NCBI GenBank assembly: GCA_031425695.1
Contig: JANPJV010000203.1
Location: 1 to 25,103 of the forward strand
Direction of reading: 5' to 3'
Origin: JANPJV01 sp031425695
GTDB lineage: Bacteria > Pseudomonadota > Gammaproteobacteria > Xanthomonadales > SZUA-5
Length of the DNA stretch: 25,103 nucleotides
Shown: positions 6,921-14,188 of the stretch, piece after piece
Layout: each line of letters opens with the position of its first letter
Position numbering within the stretch: position 1 is the stretch's first letter
Position numbers and translations under genes: made by a program
The notes under the pieces: generated by a model
Told to the model about the DNA's origin: nothing
The model's input: only the letters and a program-made list of their open reading frames with translations
Databases searched by the model: none

Positions 6921-8219
6921 GTGGCCAAGTCCGTTGTCGCGCTCGGTGCCCAGTGGGGCGATGAGGGCAAGGGTAAAATCGTCGATCTGCTGACCGAGCG
7001 CGTGCGCGGGGTGGTGCGCTTCCAGGGCGGCCACAATGCCGGCCACACGCTCATCGTCAATGGCAAGAAGACGGTCCTGCACCTGATTCCCTCGGGGATC
7101 CTGCGCGAGGGTACGGCCTGCTTCATCGGCAATGGCGTGGTGCTCTCGCCAGAAGCGTTGCGCACCGAGGTTGCCGAGCTCGAAGCGACCGGCGTCGACG
7201 TGCGCGATCGGCTCAAGATCAGCCCGGCCGCGCCGTTGATCATGCCGTACCACATCGAGCTTGATCAGGCGCGTGAGCGCGCGTCGGGCAAGGCCAAGAT
7301 CGGCACGACCGGTCGCGGCATCGGTCCCGCTTACGAGGACAAGGCAGCGCGGCGGGGCATCCGCCTGTCCGACCTCTTCTATCCGGAAGAATTTGCCGAG
7401 AAGTTGCGCGTGGTCATGGACTACCACAACTTCGTGATCGAGCACTATTGGAAACAGCCGGCGGTGGATTACCAGCGCGTGCTCGATGACTCGCTCGCGT
7501 TCGCCGATTTCGTGCGGCCGATGGTCGCGGACGTCGCCACCGAGCTCAACAAGATCCGCCGGTCCGGGGGCAACCTGTTGTTCGAAGGCGCGCAGGGCAG
7601 CCTGCTCGACATCGATCACGGCACCTATCCGTTCGTGACCTCGTCCAATACCACGGTCGGCAGCGCCTGCTCGGGCACCGGCGTCGGCGTGCGCGATCTC
7701 GATTACGTGCTCGGCATCATCAAGGCCTATGCGACGCGCGTCGGCGGTGGCCCGTTCCCGACCGAGCTCGACGACGCCGTCGGCGAAGGCTTGCGCGCGC
7801 GCGGACAGGAGTTTGGTGCCACCACCGGGCGGGCGCGCCGTTGTGGCTGGCTAGACGCGGTCGCCGTGCGCCGCGTGGTGCTGATCAACGGCATCGACAG
7901 CCTGTGCGTGACCAAGCTCGACGTGCTCGACGGCGAACCGGTCGTGCGCGTCTGCGTCGGCTACCGCTACCGCGGCCAGGAAACCGACATCGCGCCGCTG
8001 GATGCCGGCGGCTGGAGCGAATGCCAGCCGGTCTACCAGGACTTCGAAGGCTGGACCGAGAGCACCAAGGGCGCCACCCGCTTCTCCGACCTCCCGCGCA
8101 ACGCCCAACGCTACCTCGAAGGCGTCCAGGAGCTCGTCCGCTGCCCCCTCTCCATGATTTCCACCGGCCCCGATCGCCGCGAGAACATCGTCCTCCAAGA
8201 TCCGTTCGCGGAGTTCTGA
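6921..8219 (+). CDS. purA: Adenylosuccinate synthetase
   Basis: PurA joins IMP and aspartate with GTP, the first committed step from IMP to AMP. The 432-residue length is standard. The N-terminal GTP/IMP loop QWGDEGKGK contains the catalytic Asp14, and the catalytic His42 lies in GGHNAGHT. GTTGRGIGPAYEDKAAR, the stretch FEGAQGSLLDIDHGTYPFVTSSN (IMP-binding) and TGRARRCGWLD are all conserved. The start is the GTG at 6921 with GAGG at 6910-6913, seven bases upstream; the protein then opens with AKSVVALGAQWGDEG as in the family. A strong hairpin lies 15 bases after the stop. Confidence 0.97.
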   Translation: MAKSVVALGAQWGDEGKGKIVDLLTERVRGVVRFQGGHNAGHTLIVNGKKTVLHLIPSGILREGTACFIGNGVVLSPEALRTEVAELEATGVDVRDRLKISPAAPLIMPYHIELDQARERASGKAKIGTTGRGIGPAYEDKAARRGIRLSDLFYPEEFAEKLRVVMDYHNFVIEHYWKQPAVDYQRVLDDSLAFADFVRPMVADVATELNKIRRSGGNLLFEGAQGSLLDIDHGTYPFVTSSNTTVGSACSGTGVGVRDLDYVLGIIKAYATRVGGGPFPTELDDAVGEGLRARGQEFGATTGRARRCGWLDAVAVRRVVLINGIDSLCVTKLDVLDGEPVVRVCVGYRYRGQETDIAPLDAGGWSECQPVYQDFEGWTESTKGATRFSDLPRNAQRYLEGVQELVRCPLSMISTGPDRRENIVLQDPFAEF

Positions 8220-8234
8220 CCGGCCGGCGGGTCA

Positions 8235-8267
8235 GTTTCCGGCGAGCACTGTGTGCTCGCCGGAAAC
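8235..8267 (+). terminator. Perfect 15-bp hairpin after purA
   Basis: GTTTCCGGCGAGCAC (8235-8249) pairs perfectly with 8253-8267 around the loop TGT. It starts 15 bases after the purA stop codon. No T-run follows, so factor-independent termination is uncertain, but it is well placed to mark the 3' end of the purA message. Confidence 0.6.
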
Positions 8268-8285
8268 AAGACGCGCCGTTCGGTC

Positions 8286-8340
8286 AGAACCGGTAGGTCA
8301 TGTTGACCGCTGGCGCGAACGCGCCAGCGGGCTACTTGAC
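8286..8340 (+). repeat. GTAG-type palindromic repeat, plus-oriented copy
   Basis: GTAG at 8293-8296 is followed directly by a 44-base hairpin (8297-8340). Its 20-base arms match at all but three positions around the loop GAAC. It is the reverse complement of the copies at 8386-8446 and 8463-8523, including the shared outer sequence AGAACCG at 8286-8292. Compared with those copies one stem pair changes from G-C to T-A and a G-T wobble becomes C-G, so pairing is kept or improved. Confidence 0.8.
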
Positions 8341-8385
8341 ATCGCTTCCGGGTTGCGACGCCAGCGTCGACCTGTCGGTTCCGTG

Positions 8386-8446
8386 AAAGCGTCAAGTAGT
8401 CCGCCGGGCGCATTCGCACCCGCGGACAACATGACCTACCGGTTCT
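8386..8446 (-). repeat. GTAG-type palindromic repeat, minus-oriented copy 1
   Basis: GTCAAGTAGTCCGC (8391-8404) pairs with GCGGACAACATGAC (8422-8435), leaving two A-A mismatches. The 17-base centre can pair further. CTAC at 8436-8439 is the GTAG header on the minus strand. This 61-base unit differs from the copy at 8463-8523 at one base only (A at 8412, G at 8489). Confidence 0.8.
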
Positions 8447-8462
8447 TCCAAAGCGTCAAGCC

Positions 8463-8523
8463 AAAGCGTCAAGTAGTCCGCCGGGCGCGTTCGCACCCGC
8501 GGACAACATGACCTACCGGTTCT
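8463..8523 (-). repeat. GTAG-type palindromic repeat, minus-oriented copy 2
   Basis: This 61-base unit is 60/61 identical to the copy starting 77 bases upstream. The hairpin arms are 8468-8481 and 8499-8512, and the minus-strand GTAG header is 8513-8516. Its right end runs straight into the bidirectional terminator, and the last bases (GGTTCT) are shared with the outer arm of that terminator. Confidence 0.8.
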
Positions 8524-8601
8524 GAGCAGCCGGCACATCGGCACAAAAAAGGGCGCCGCAAGGGCGCCCTTCTTTGTGCCGTCGTGCCGGCTGCTCAGAA
8601 C
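8519..8601. terminator. Long bidirectional terminator between purA side and autotransporter
   Basis: The inner stem GGGCGCC/GGGCGCC (8551-8557 with 8562-8568, loop GCAA) is flanked by A-rich and T-rich runs that also pair (8541-8550 with 8569-8579). This gives the hairpin-plus-T-run signature on both strands. After a small internal loop, 8519-8536 pairs perfectly with 8584-8601 over 18 bases. The right-hand outer arm contains the last sense codon and the TGA of the autotransporter gene (8595-8597, minus strand). It should terminate both the rightward purA-side transcript and the leftward autotransporter transcript. Confidence 0.85.
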
Positions 8602-11600
8602 TCGAACCGCCCACCCAGGTTCAGGGAGCCGCGGTCCAGTTCGTCGTTGCCGAACATGCGGCGGTAGGACATGTAGGCCTGCTTGCCGTTGCCCATGAGG
8701 TACACGAAGCCGAGGCCCGCGGTGCCGTAGCTGGAGTCGGGGCTCTCTTCGGTGAGGCGGAAGAGCTGCGCTACGCCGCCGCTGATGAGGCGCGCTTCCG
8801 CGCTGGCGTCGTCGCCGCTCTCGTTGTTCAAGCTGATATCGAACTGCGGCATGAGCACACCGCGGCTCAAGCTGACGGCGCGGGCGAACTGGATGCCGAC
8901 GGCGAAGTTGACCGAGTCGAAGCTCTGCTCGGAGTAGGCGACGTTGTAGGCACCGGCGCCGGACTCATCGAAGGCATCGACGTCGCTGCTGGTGTAGCGG
9001 ATGCCCGCACTCGGGGTCACGCTCCAGGCGCCGTAGTTCAAGTGATAGCCCATCGACGAGGCGATCGTGAGCTGGGTGGCGTCGGTCTCGCCGAGTGCGA
9101 GCGCGTCGTAGACCGTCGAGCCGAGGCGGAAGTTGATCCGCCGTTCCTGATCGAGCTGGGCCTGGCCATAGGTCAGGCGGGTGTCGACGTAGAAGCGGTC
9201 GCTCAGGTAGTAGGAGCCGTAGCCGGTGAACATCAGGCTGCGCGTGTCGAGCGTGCTGCCAGCTCCGACGTCGGCATCGAAGTTGGCGTAGCCGACTGCC
9301 GCACCGGCGACCAAGCGTGGGTTGACCCGATAGTCGAGACCGGCGGTAATGCCGCGCGACTGGTAATCGACGCCGACCTTGCCGCGCGCGAGGTTGAGGT
9401 CCTGCTCGCCGTCGCTGATGTTGCCGTTGAGGAAGAAACCCCACGGACTGACCAGGCCGCCGAAGCCGTCGGACTCGCCGAAGCCGAGCGCTTCCTGCAG
9501 CGCATCGCCGACCAGCGCGAGCGGGATCGACTGGCTGCCGGACTGCACGGTGAGGCCTGACAGGCTGAAGCCACCGCCACCGCGGCGCAACTCGTTGAGG
9601 CGGGCGTCGACGTTGAAGAACTGCGTCGCGCCAATTTCGCGCAGCACCAGCGATTGCGCGAGCACCTCGTCAGGCGCGAGCCCGCGCAGGGCTTCGGTCA
9701 CCTCGGCCGTGCGACCGGCGTCGGCGGCCGCGACGATGTCGCGACAAGTCGCGGCCAGCGCCGAGGCATTGTTGAGCGCGCATTCGGCCGCAATCACCGG
9801 GAGGGCCGCGCGCGAGGCCGGGTCGATCGCTGCACCGTCGAGCAGGGTGGCGAGATCCGCCGCCGTGCGATTGTTGATCTGCGTGGTCTGGGTAGCGCGG
9901 TTATTGGCCGGGTTCGGATCGGTCGTGGTAGCGCCGACGCTGGCCTCGTTGGTGATCGACTGGCCGGTGACCGGGGCGCGCACGTTCACCTGCAGCGAGG
10001 CCGAGGCGCCTGCTGCGAGCGGCGTGCCGAGGGTGCAGCTGATGGTCTGGCCGGCACTGGTGCAGGTGAAACCGGCACCGGTCGCGGAGACCAGGGTCAG
10101 CCCAGCCGGCAGCGTATCGGAAACGCGCACGCCGACCGCAGCTTCCGGGCCGGCATTGGTGACGTTGATGGTGTAGAAGAACGCCGCCGCTGCGGCGACC
10201 GGATCGGCACTGTCGGACATGGCGATGGCGAGATCGGCGCCACCGGACTGGTAGGCCACCGTCACGCTCGCGTTGTTGTTGGCCGTTACCGGATCGGCGG
10301 TCGTCGCCGTGACCGCGAAGCTTGCGGTAGCCGGCGCGGTCGAACCCGGGCGGATGACCGTCTGCACACGGATCGTCGAGCTGGCATTGGTGGCGAGCGA
10401 GGCGATGGTGCAGCGGATGGTCTGCCCGGTAATGGTGCAGGCCCATGCGCCGCCGGAGATCGAGCGGATATCGAAAGCCTGCGCGAGCGTGCCGGTCAGG
10501 ATCGGCGCGACCGCCGTATCCGGCCCGCGGTTCACGACGTTGAGCTGCAACTCGACGCTGGCGCCGGTCACCGTCGTCGCTGGGACCGCGACCGCCGTGA
10601 TGGCCAGGTCTGCCTGCGCCGGCGGTGGTGGCGGCGGTTCCGCCAGGATCACGGTGCTCTCGGTGTCGCTGTCGTTGGCACCGTTGACGTCGTTGCCGGC
10701 GCTGGTGACGCGGGCGGTGTTGCTCACGGTGCCAGCCGCGGTGGGCGAGCGCACCTGCAGGGTGACCGTGCTGATCGCGCCCGAGGCGAGCGTGCCGGCC
10801 AGGGTGCAACTCACGGTTGCTGCGCCGGTGCAGGTCCAGCCGGGACCGCTCGCGGAAACCAGGGTCACGCCTGCGGGCAAGGTATCGGTGACGGTCACGC
10901 CAGAAGCAATCGAGCTGCCGACATTGGTGACGTCGAGCGAGTAGTTGAACAAGGTGCTCACCAGGACCGGATCGGCGCTGTCGCGCTTGTCGAGGCGCAG
11001 GTCGACCGTTGGCGGCGGCGGCGTGGTGACTTCGGTGATCACCACCGACGTGGTCGAGGTCACCGGGAAGCGCGATTCGACCGAGGTCACGCGCGCGGTG
11101 TTGACTACCGTCTGTGCGGTGGCCGGTGCGCGAACCAGGATTTCGATACTGGCGCTGGTGCCGCTGGCGAGCGAGGAGCGCCGGCAGTCGACGGCGTTGC
11201 CGACGACGCTGCAGTTCCAGCCGGCGCCGCTCGCGGAGAGCACCGTCAGCGCGGCCGGGACATCATCGAGGACAACGATGCCGTTCTGCGCCGGAGGCGT
11301 GGTCCCCGGCTCGCTGGAGCTCGAAGTGTTGCTGACTTCGACGGTGTAGGAGAACTCGGTGTTGGCAGGGACCGTGCTCGCGCTGGCGCTCTTCTCGATG
11401 CTGAGGCTCTGCGTGATGTTTGGACGCCCGGCGGCGGACTGGAGCGACCAGCTGCGCTGCAGGACGACGCTGCCTTCGGTGCTGTTGGGCGTCGCCACGC
11501 CCTGCGTTTCCGTGCATTGGAGCGTGCCGGTCACGGGCGTTGCCCGGATCACTGCGGTGAGGTTCAGGTTCTGCGGCACGGTGGTCGAGCCGGCGAAGGT

Positions 11601-12299
11601 CAAGGTCACGCCCTGGTAACCGCTGAACGTGCCCGGGACGCTCTCGTTGCTGACGCTGCAATTGGACAGGCGTGTCGTCGCGTCCGGGCCGGTGCCGCTG
11701 CCGCCGCTCGGCGTCACCCGGATCTGGCTGGTCGCGGTCGTGCCGATGATCGGATCTGGCGATGCGAACACCACCGGCTGCCCGGGTGCTGGCTGGTAGC
11801 TCAGCGACGGCGGCGTGTTGGGAATCCCTGCGGGGCAGGTCAGGTTCCAGTTTCGAACCGGTCCAGTGGTGCCACCCGGTGCTTCGGAACAGGCGAGCGT
11901 CGCGGTGCGCGCGGTTGCGCCTGAGGTGCAGGTGAGCGCAATCGTTCCTGGCCCGGACGTCGGGGTGAAGCTCTGGCTCGGCGGCGCAACCGTGAAGTTG
12001 GCTGCGTTGGCGCCGGTCAGTGAGCAGTTCAGGCCCGTGGTGGCCGCGGGACCCGAACCCGCTCCGCCACTCGGGGTGACCGCGATGTTCGCCGTACCGG
12101 TCGTGCCGGGCTGGGTCACCCCGGTCAAGGTGATCGGCGTCCCCACGACCGGGTTGTAGCCCAGCGTTGGCGGGATGGTGTTGCCGGGAGCCTGCGCGCC
12201 CGCCATTCCTGGCGCGAGCAGTGCAGTGGCACCCAGGAAAACCAAGCCGGTTTGGAGGCGGCGCCAAGAGGCGCTCTGCTTCATCTTCGAGAGAAACAT
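8595..12299 (-). CDS. Autotransporter with DUF11-like repeats and C-terminal beta-barrel
   Basis: This is a surface-displayed type V secretion protein of 1,234 residues. A signal peptide ends near residue 35 (LVFLGATALLAPGMAGAQA). Two degenerate repeats of about 120 residues, each with VTPSGG and GTGP/GSGP-type motifs, reach about residue 290. Four DUF11-like repeats start near 298, 432, 562 and 688, with signatures such as VTDTLPAGVTLVSASG. A Cys/Ala-rich linker (about 815-945) precedes an autotransporter barrel (about 945-1234) that ends in Phe (GGRFEF), as barrel proteins do. The ATG at 12299 has GGGAG about ten bases upstream; the ATG at 12284 is an alternative. A longer frame from 12371 would overlap psd and bury the signal peptide, so I reject it. 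The passenger ligand is unknown; adhesion or surface structure is likely. Confidence 0.85.
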   Translation of the reverse strand: MFLSKMKQSASWRRLQTGLVFLGATALLAPGMAGAQAPGNTIPPTLGYNPVVGTPITLTGVTQPGTTGTANIAVTPSGGAGSGPAATTGLNCSLTGANAANFTVAPPSQSFTPTSGPGTIALTCTSGATARTATLACSEAPGGTTGPVRNWNLTCPAGIPNTPPSLSYQPAPGQPVVFASPDPIIGTTATSQIRVTPSGGSGTGPDATTRLSNCSVSNESVPGTFSGYQGVTLTFAGSTTVPQNLNLTAVIRATPVTGTLQCTETQGVATPNSTEGSVVLQRSWSLQSAAGRPNITQSLSIEKSASASTVPANTEFSYTVEVSNTSSSSEPGTTPPAQNGIVVLDDVPAALTVLSASGAGWNCSVVGNAVDCRRSSLASGTSASIEILVRAPATAQTVVNTARVTSVESRFPVTSTTSVVITEVTTPPPPTVDLRLDKRDSADPVLVSTLFNYSLDVTNVGSSIASGVTVTDTLPAGVTLVSASGPGWTCTGAATVSCTLAGTLASGAISTVTLQVRSPTAAGTVSNTARVTSAGNDVNGANDSDTESTVILAEPPPPPPAQADLAITAVAVPATTVTGASVELQLNVVNRGPDTAVAPILTGTLAQAFDIRSISGGAWACTITGQTIRCTIASLATNASSTIRVQTVIRPGSTAPATASFAVTATTADPVTANNNASVTVAYQSGGADLAIAMSDSADPVAAAAAFFYTINVTNAGPEAAVGVRVSDTLPAGLTLVSATGAGFTCTSAGQTISCTLGTPLAAGASASLQVNVRAPVTGQSITNEASVGATTTDPNPANNRATQTTQINNRTAADLATLLDGAAIDPASRAALPVIAAECALNNASALAATCRDIVAAADAGRTAEVTEALRGLAPDEVLAQSLVLREIGATQFFNVDARLNELRRGGGGFSLSGLTVQSGSQSIPLALVGDALQEALGFGESDGFGGLVSPWGFFLNGNISDGEQDLNLARGKVGVDYQSRGITAGLDYRVNPRLVAGAAVGYANFDADVGAGSTLDTRSLMFTGYGSYYLSDRFYVDTRLTYGQAQLDQERRINFRLGSTVYDALALGETDATQLTIASSMGYHLNYGAWSVTPSAGIRYTSSDVDAFDESGAGAYNVAYSEQSFDSVNFAVGIQFARAVSLSRGVLMPQFDISLNNESGDDASAEARLISGGVAQLFRLTEESPDSSYGTAGLGFVYLMGNGKQAYMSYRRMFGNDELDRGSLNLGGRFEF

Positions 12300-12354
12300 A
12301 AGGAATCGCTCCCAGCGGCTTGTTTTTGTTGGACTCACATAGTGTAACGCTTCA

Positions 12355-13251
12355 TCACTGCGATTCGGCAACAGGCGCTTTATGCGGGTCCTGCGCGATG
12401 ACCGCGCTCAAGGCCTGGCCCATTAGAACCGGGTCATTGGCGGTGAGGGTGTGCGCCCAATCATGGAAGCGCGCATTGGCCAGTACGATCACGGTGGAGC
12501 CCATGTTGAAGCGGCCGACCTCGGCACCGGCCGCAAATTCCGGCGCGCGCGCGGCATCGTATTCACGGACGCGGATGCCGTCCGCATACGGCGGCGTGAC
12601 TTCGCCATCGAACACCGTTTCGATGCTCGAGACGAAAATGGCGCCGACCAGGATCACCGCGAGCGGGCCGCGATCGGTATCGAAAATGAGCACCAGCCGC
12701 TCGTTGCGGGCGAACAGCCGCGGGATCGATTCGGCGGTCCACTGGGCTACGCTGAACAGCCGGCCGGGCACGTGGATGCTGGTGCGCAACCGTCCGGCGT
12801 AGGGCATGTGCACCCGATGGTAGTCACGCGGCGACAGGTAGATCGTTGCGAAGCACCCGTTCTCGTAGCTCGTGGCAAGGTGGTCATCGCCGCCGAGCAA
12901 CTCGGCAACGCTGTAGTCGAGCCCCTTGGCTTGCACGATGCGACCGTCGCGGATGCGCCCGATCTGAGAGATCACGCCGTCGGCGGGCGAGACCAGCATG
13001 CCGTCGCCGCTGGCCAGCGGGCGCGCGTCAGCCTTGAGCGAACGCGTAAAAAAGGCGTTGAAACTGTCGTAGGCCTCCGGATCGGGCTCGTGCGCGTGCG
13101 CCATGTCGACTTTGTAGACGCGCGAGATCGTCGAGATCAACAGCCGCTTCCATGGCTTGAAGCGCCAGCGCGTCGCGTAATAGACGATGCGCGAAAGCGC
13201 CCGATGCGGGAGGATCAATTGCAGTGCTACCGCCAGGTCGCGGCTCAGCAT
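12355..13251 (-). CDS. psd: Phosphatidylserine decarboxylase proenzyme
   Basis: Psd makes phosphatidylethanolamine from phosphatidylserine at the inner membrane. The 298-residue proenzyme cleaves itself to give a pyruvoyl cofactor. The cleavage motif reads MGST, with Gly251/Ser252, where Ser252 becomes the pyruvoyl group. VSPADG (about residues 87-92, with the catalytic Asp) and the YLSPRDYHRVHMP motif (about 137-149, with the conserved His) are present. AAGGAA (minus strand, 13263-13258) lies six bases before the ATG. It follows the Sco1-like gene by 31 bases and precedes the autotransporter by 55, so the three minus-strand genes may be partly co-transcribed; I see no terminator between them. 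Confidence 0.96.
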   Translation of the reverse strand: MLSRDLAVALQLILPHRALSRIVYYATRWRFKPWKRLLISTISRVYKVDMAHAHEPDPEAYDSFNAFFTRSLKADARPLASGDGMLVSPADGVISQIGRIRDGRIVQAKGLDYSVAELLGGDDHLATSYENGCFATIYLSPRDYHRVHMPYAGRLRTSIHVPGRLFSVAQWTAESIPRLFARNERLVLIFDTDRGPLAVILVGAIFVSSIETVFDGEVTPPYADGIRVREYDAARAPEFAAGAEVGRFNMGSTVIVLANARFHDWAHTLTANDPVLMGQALSAVIAQDPHKAPVAESQ

Positions 13252-13282
13252 GGGTCATTCCTTCGAGCGGCTTGCGGGCTGC

Positions 13283-13936
13283 TCATCTTGAGCGGGCCAG
13301 GAGTTGGGCCAGATCGGCCGCGATCGCCGGTGCTTGGTGCGGGGGACGGATCACGCCTGCAAGCCGGCCCTGGGGGTCGATGATCAGGACCGAGGCGGTG
13401 TGGTCGATCGTGTAGTCGAGCGCACCTGGTCCCGTCGGTGTCTTCATGAAGACGACGCCGAGCGCCTGGGTCAGCGCGGTCAACTCCTCGTGCGTGCCGG
13501 TAGCCGCCTCGAAGGCAGGGTCGAAGAACGCGACATATTTCCCGAGCGCCGCGGTCGAATCGCGTTCCGGATCGACCGAAACGAAGCTGACCGCAACGTC
13601 CGCCTGTGGATCGGTCTTGCGCAGCTGCCCCAGCGCTGCCTTGAGCGTGCTCAAGGTGGTGGGACAGACATCCGGACAGTTGGCAAAACCGAAAAACAAC
13701 AGGCGCCAGCGACCCGTCCACTCGGCCGTCTGCAGGGTCGAGCCGTCGCCACGCGTCAGCGTCACGGCCGGCAGCGCACGCGGCTGTGGATAGAGCAGCG
13801 TCGATTGCAGCCGCAACGGCTCAGCGGACACCGGCCGGCCCGAAAAAACGCCCTGGCCGAGCCAGAATCCGGCGATACCAGCGGCCGCGGCCAAGATCAC
13901 GATGATCCAGGGAAGACGTCGTTCAAATTCACTCAT
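13283..13936 (-). CDS. Sco1/SenC/PrrC-family copper chaperone
   Basis: Members of this thioredoxin-fold family deliver copper to the CuA site of cytochrome c oxidase or act as thiol-disulfide factors. The 217-residue protein has one N-terminal membrane anchor (about residues 9-27) and a periplasmic domain. The copper-binding CxxxC motif is at Cys87/Cys91 (FANCPDVCP) and the third ligand His179 is in IDHTASVLIID. The ATG at 13936 (MSEFERRL) places the anchor at the usual distance; an extension to 13987 adds residues without family features. TATACT on the minus strand (13948-13943) lies just before the start. No oxidase genes are nearby. Confidence 0.9.
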   Translation of the reverse strand: MSEFERRLPWIIVILAAAAGIAGFWLGQGVFSGRPVSAEPLRLQSTLLYPQPRALPAVTLTRGDGSTLQTAEWTGRWRLLFFGFANCPDVCPTTLSTLKAALGQLRKTDPQADVAVSFVSVDPERDSTAALGKYVAFFDPAFEAATGTHEELTALTQALGVVFMKTPTGPGALDYTIDHTASVLIIDPQGRLAGVIRPPHQAPAIAADLAQLLARSR

Positions 13937-14025
13937 GCCCCGAGTATAGGGAGTGCCGCGCCCAAGGCCGTGCACGACCGCTCCCACGACTGATCGGGAC
14001 TGGCACCGGGATAGAGCGCGAGGCT

Positions 14026-14117
14026 CTTGATCGTGTGGGTCCGGACCTTGTCCGGACGCTCTTTCCCTTTCCCTGGATCAGGAGCGTTCGGACAAGATCC
14101 GAACCCACGAGATCAAG
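14026..14117. repeat. Long palindromic repeat, family B, copy 2
   Basis: Arm 14035-14060 pairs with 14083-14108 at 23 of 26 positions around a 22-nt loop. The arms share their core with the repeat after hflX (GTGGGTCCGGAC, TGTCCGGACGC). Beyond the core, CTTGATC (14026-14032) and GATCAAG (14111-14117) pair perfectly after a two-base interruption. The mismatches would be G-U wobbles in RNA made from one strand or the other. It fills the divergent gap between the Sco1-like gene and prmB. Confidence 0.75.
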
Positions 14118-14171
14118 CGCACCTCGGCTATGTCCGCTCCACAACGGCATAATCAATCGCATCTATATGCC

Positions 14172-14188
14172 AGGAGCCCTCAGTCTTG
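14172..14188 (+). promoter_or_regulatory. Ribosome binding site and TTG start of prmB
   Basis: AGGAG at 14172-14176 stands nine bases before a TTG at 14186. No ATG or GTG in this frame lies at a sensible place, and the protein beginning at this TTG aligns with the expected PrmB N-terminus, so the site decides the start. CATAAT at 14145-14150 could be a -10 element, but no good -35 is visible. Confidence 0.6.

Larger units (their letters stand above)
8268..8520. other. Gene-free repeat-rich spacer between purA and the autotransporter
   Basis: Apart from the terminators on either side, this spacer consists largely of three copies of one palindromic repeat (8286-8340, 8386-8446 and 8463-8523) and short joining pieces. 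The piece at 8449-8462 duplicates the start of the next copy (AAAGCGTCAAG occurs at both 8450-8460 and 8463-8473). The open frames across it are not supported as genes: they run through repeats in different frames and have no ribosome binding site. Confidence 0.6.

Noticed and set aside
8251..8511. Small + strand open frame across the repeat cluster
   Set aside because: It starts inside the purA terminator hairpin, runs through repeats, and the two near-identical repeat copies fall in different frames.
8286..8523. Possible CRISPR array
   Set aside because: There are only three units, one inverted, with unequal spacing and no cas genes; the palindromic REP-like reading fits better.
9654..11924. 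Open frame of 756 codons on the + strand, opposite the autotransporter
   Set aside because: It lies fully antisense to a well-supported gene, is extremely rich in Arg and Gly, and has no signal or domain; it reflects high GC at third codon positions.
12300..12371. N-terminal extension of the autotransporter
   Set aside because: It overlaps the end of psd and places 24 polar residues before the signal peptide, whereas the ATG at 12299 has a ribosome binding site.
14146..14185. Clear sigma-70 promoter for prmB
   Set aside because: CATAAT is acceptable as a -10, but I found no -35 at 16-18 bases, so I mention it only as a possibility.
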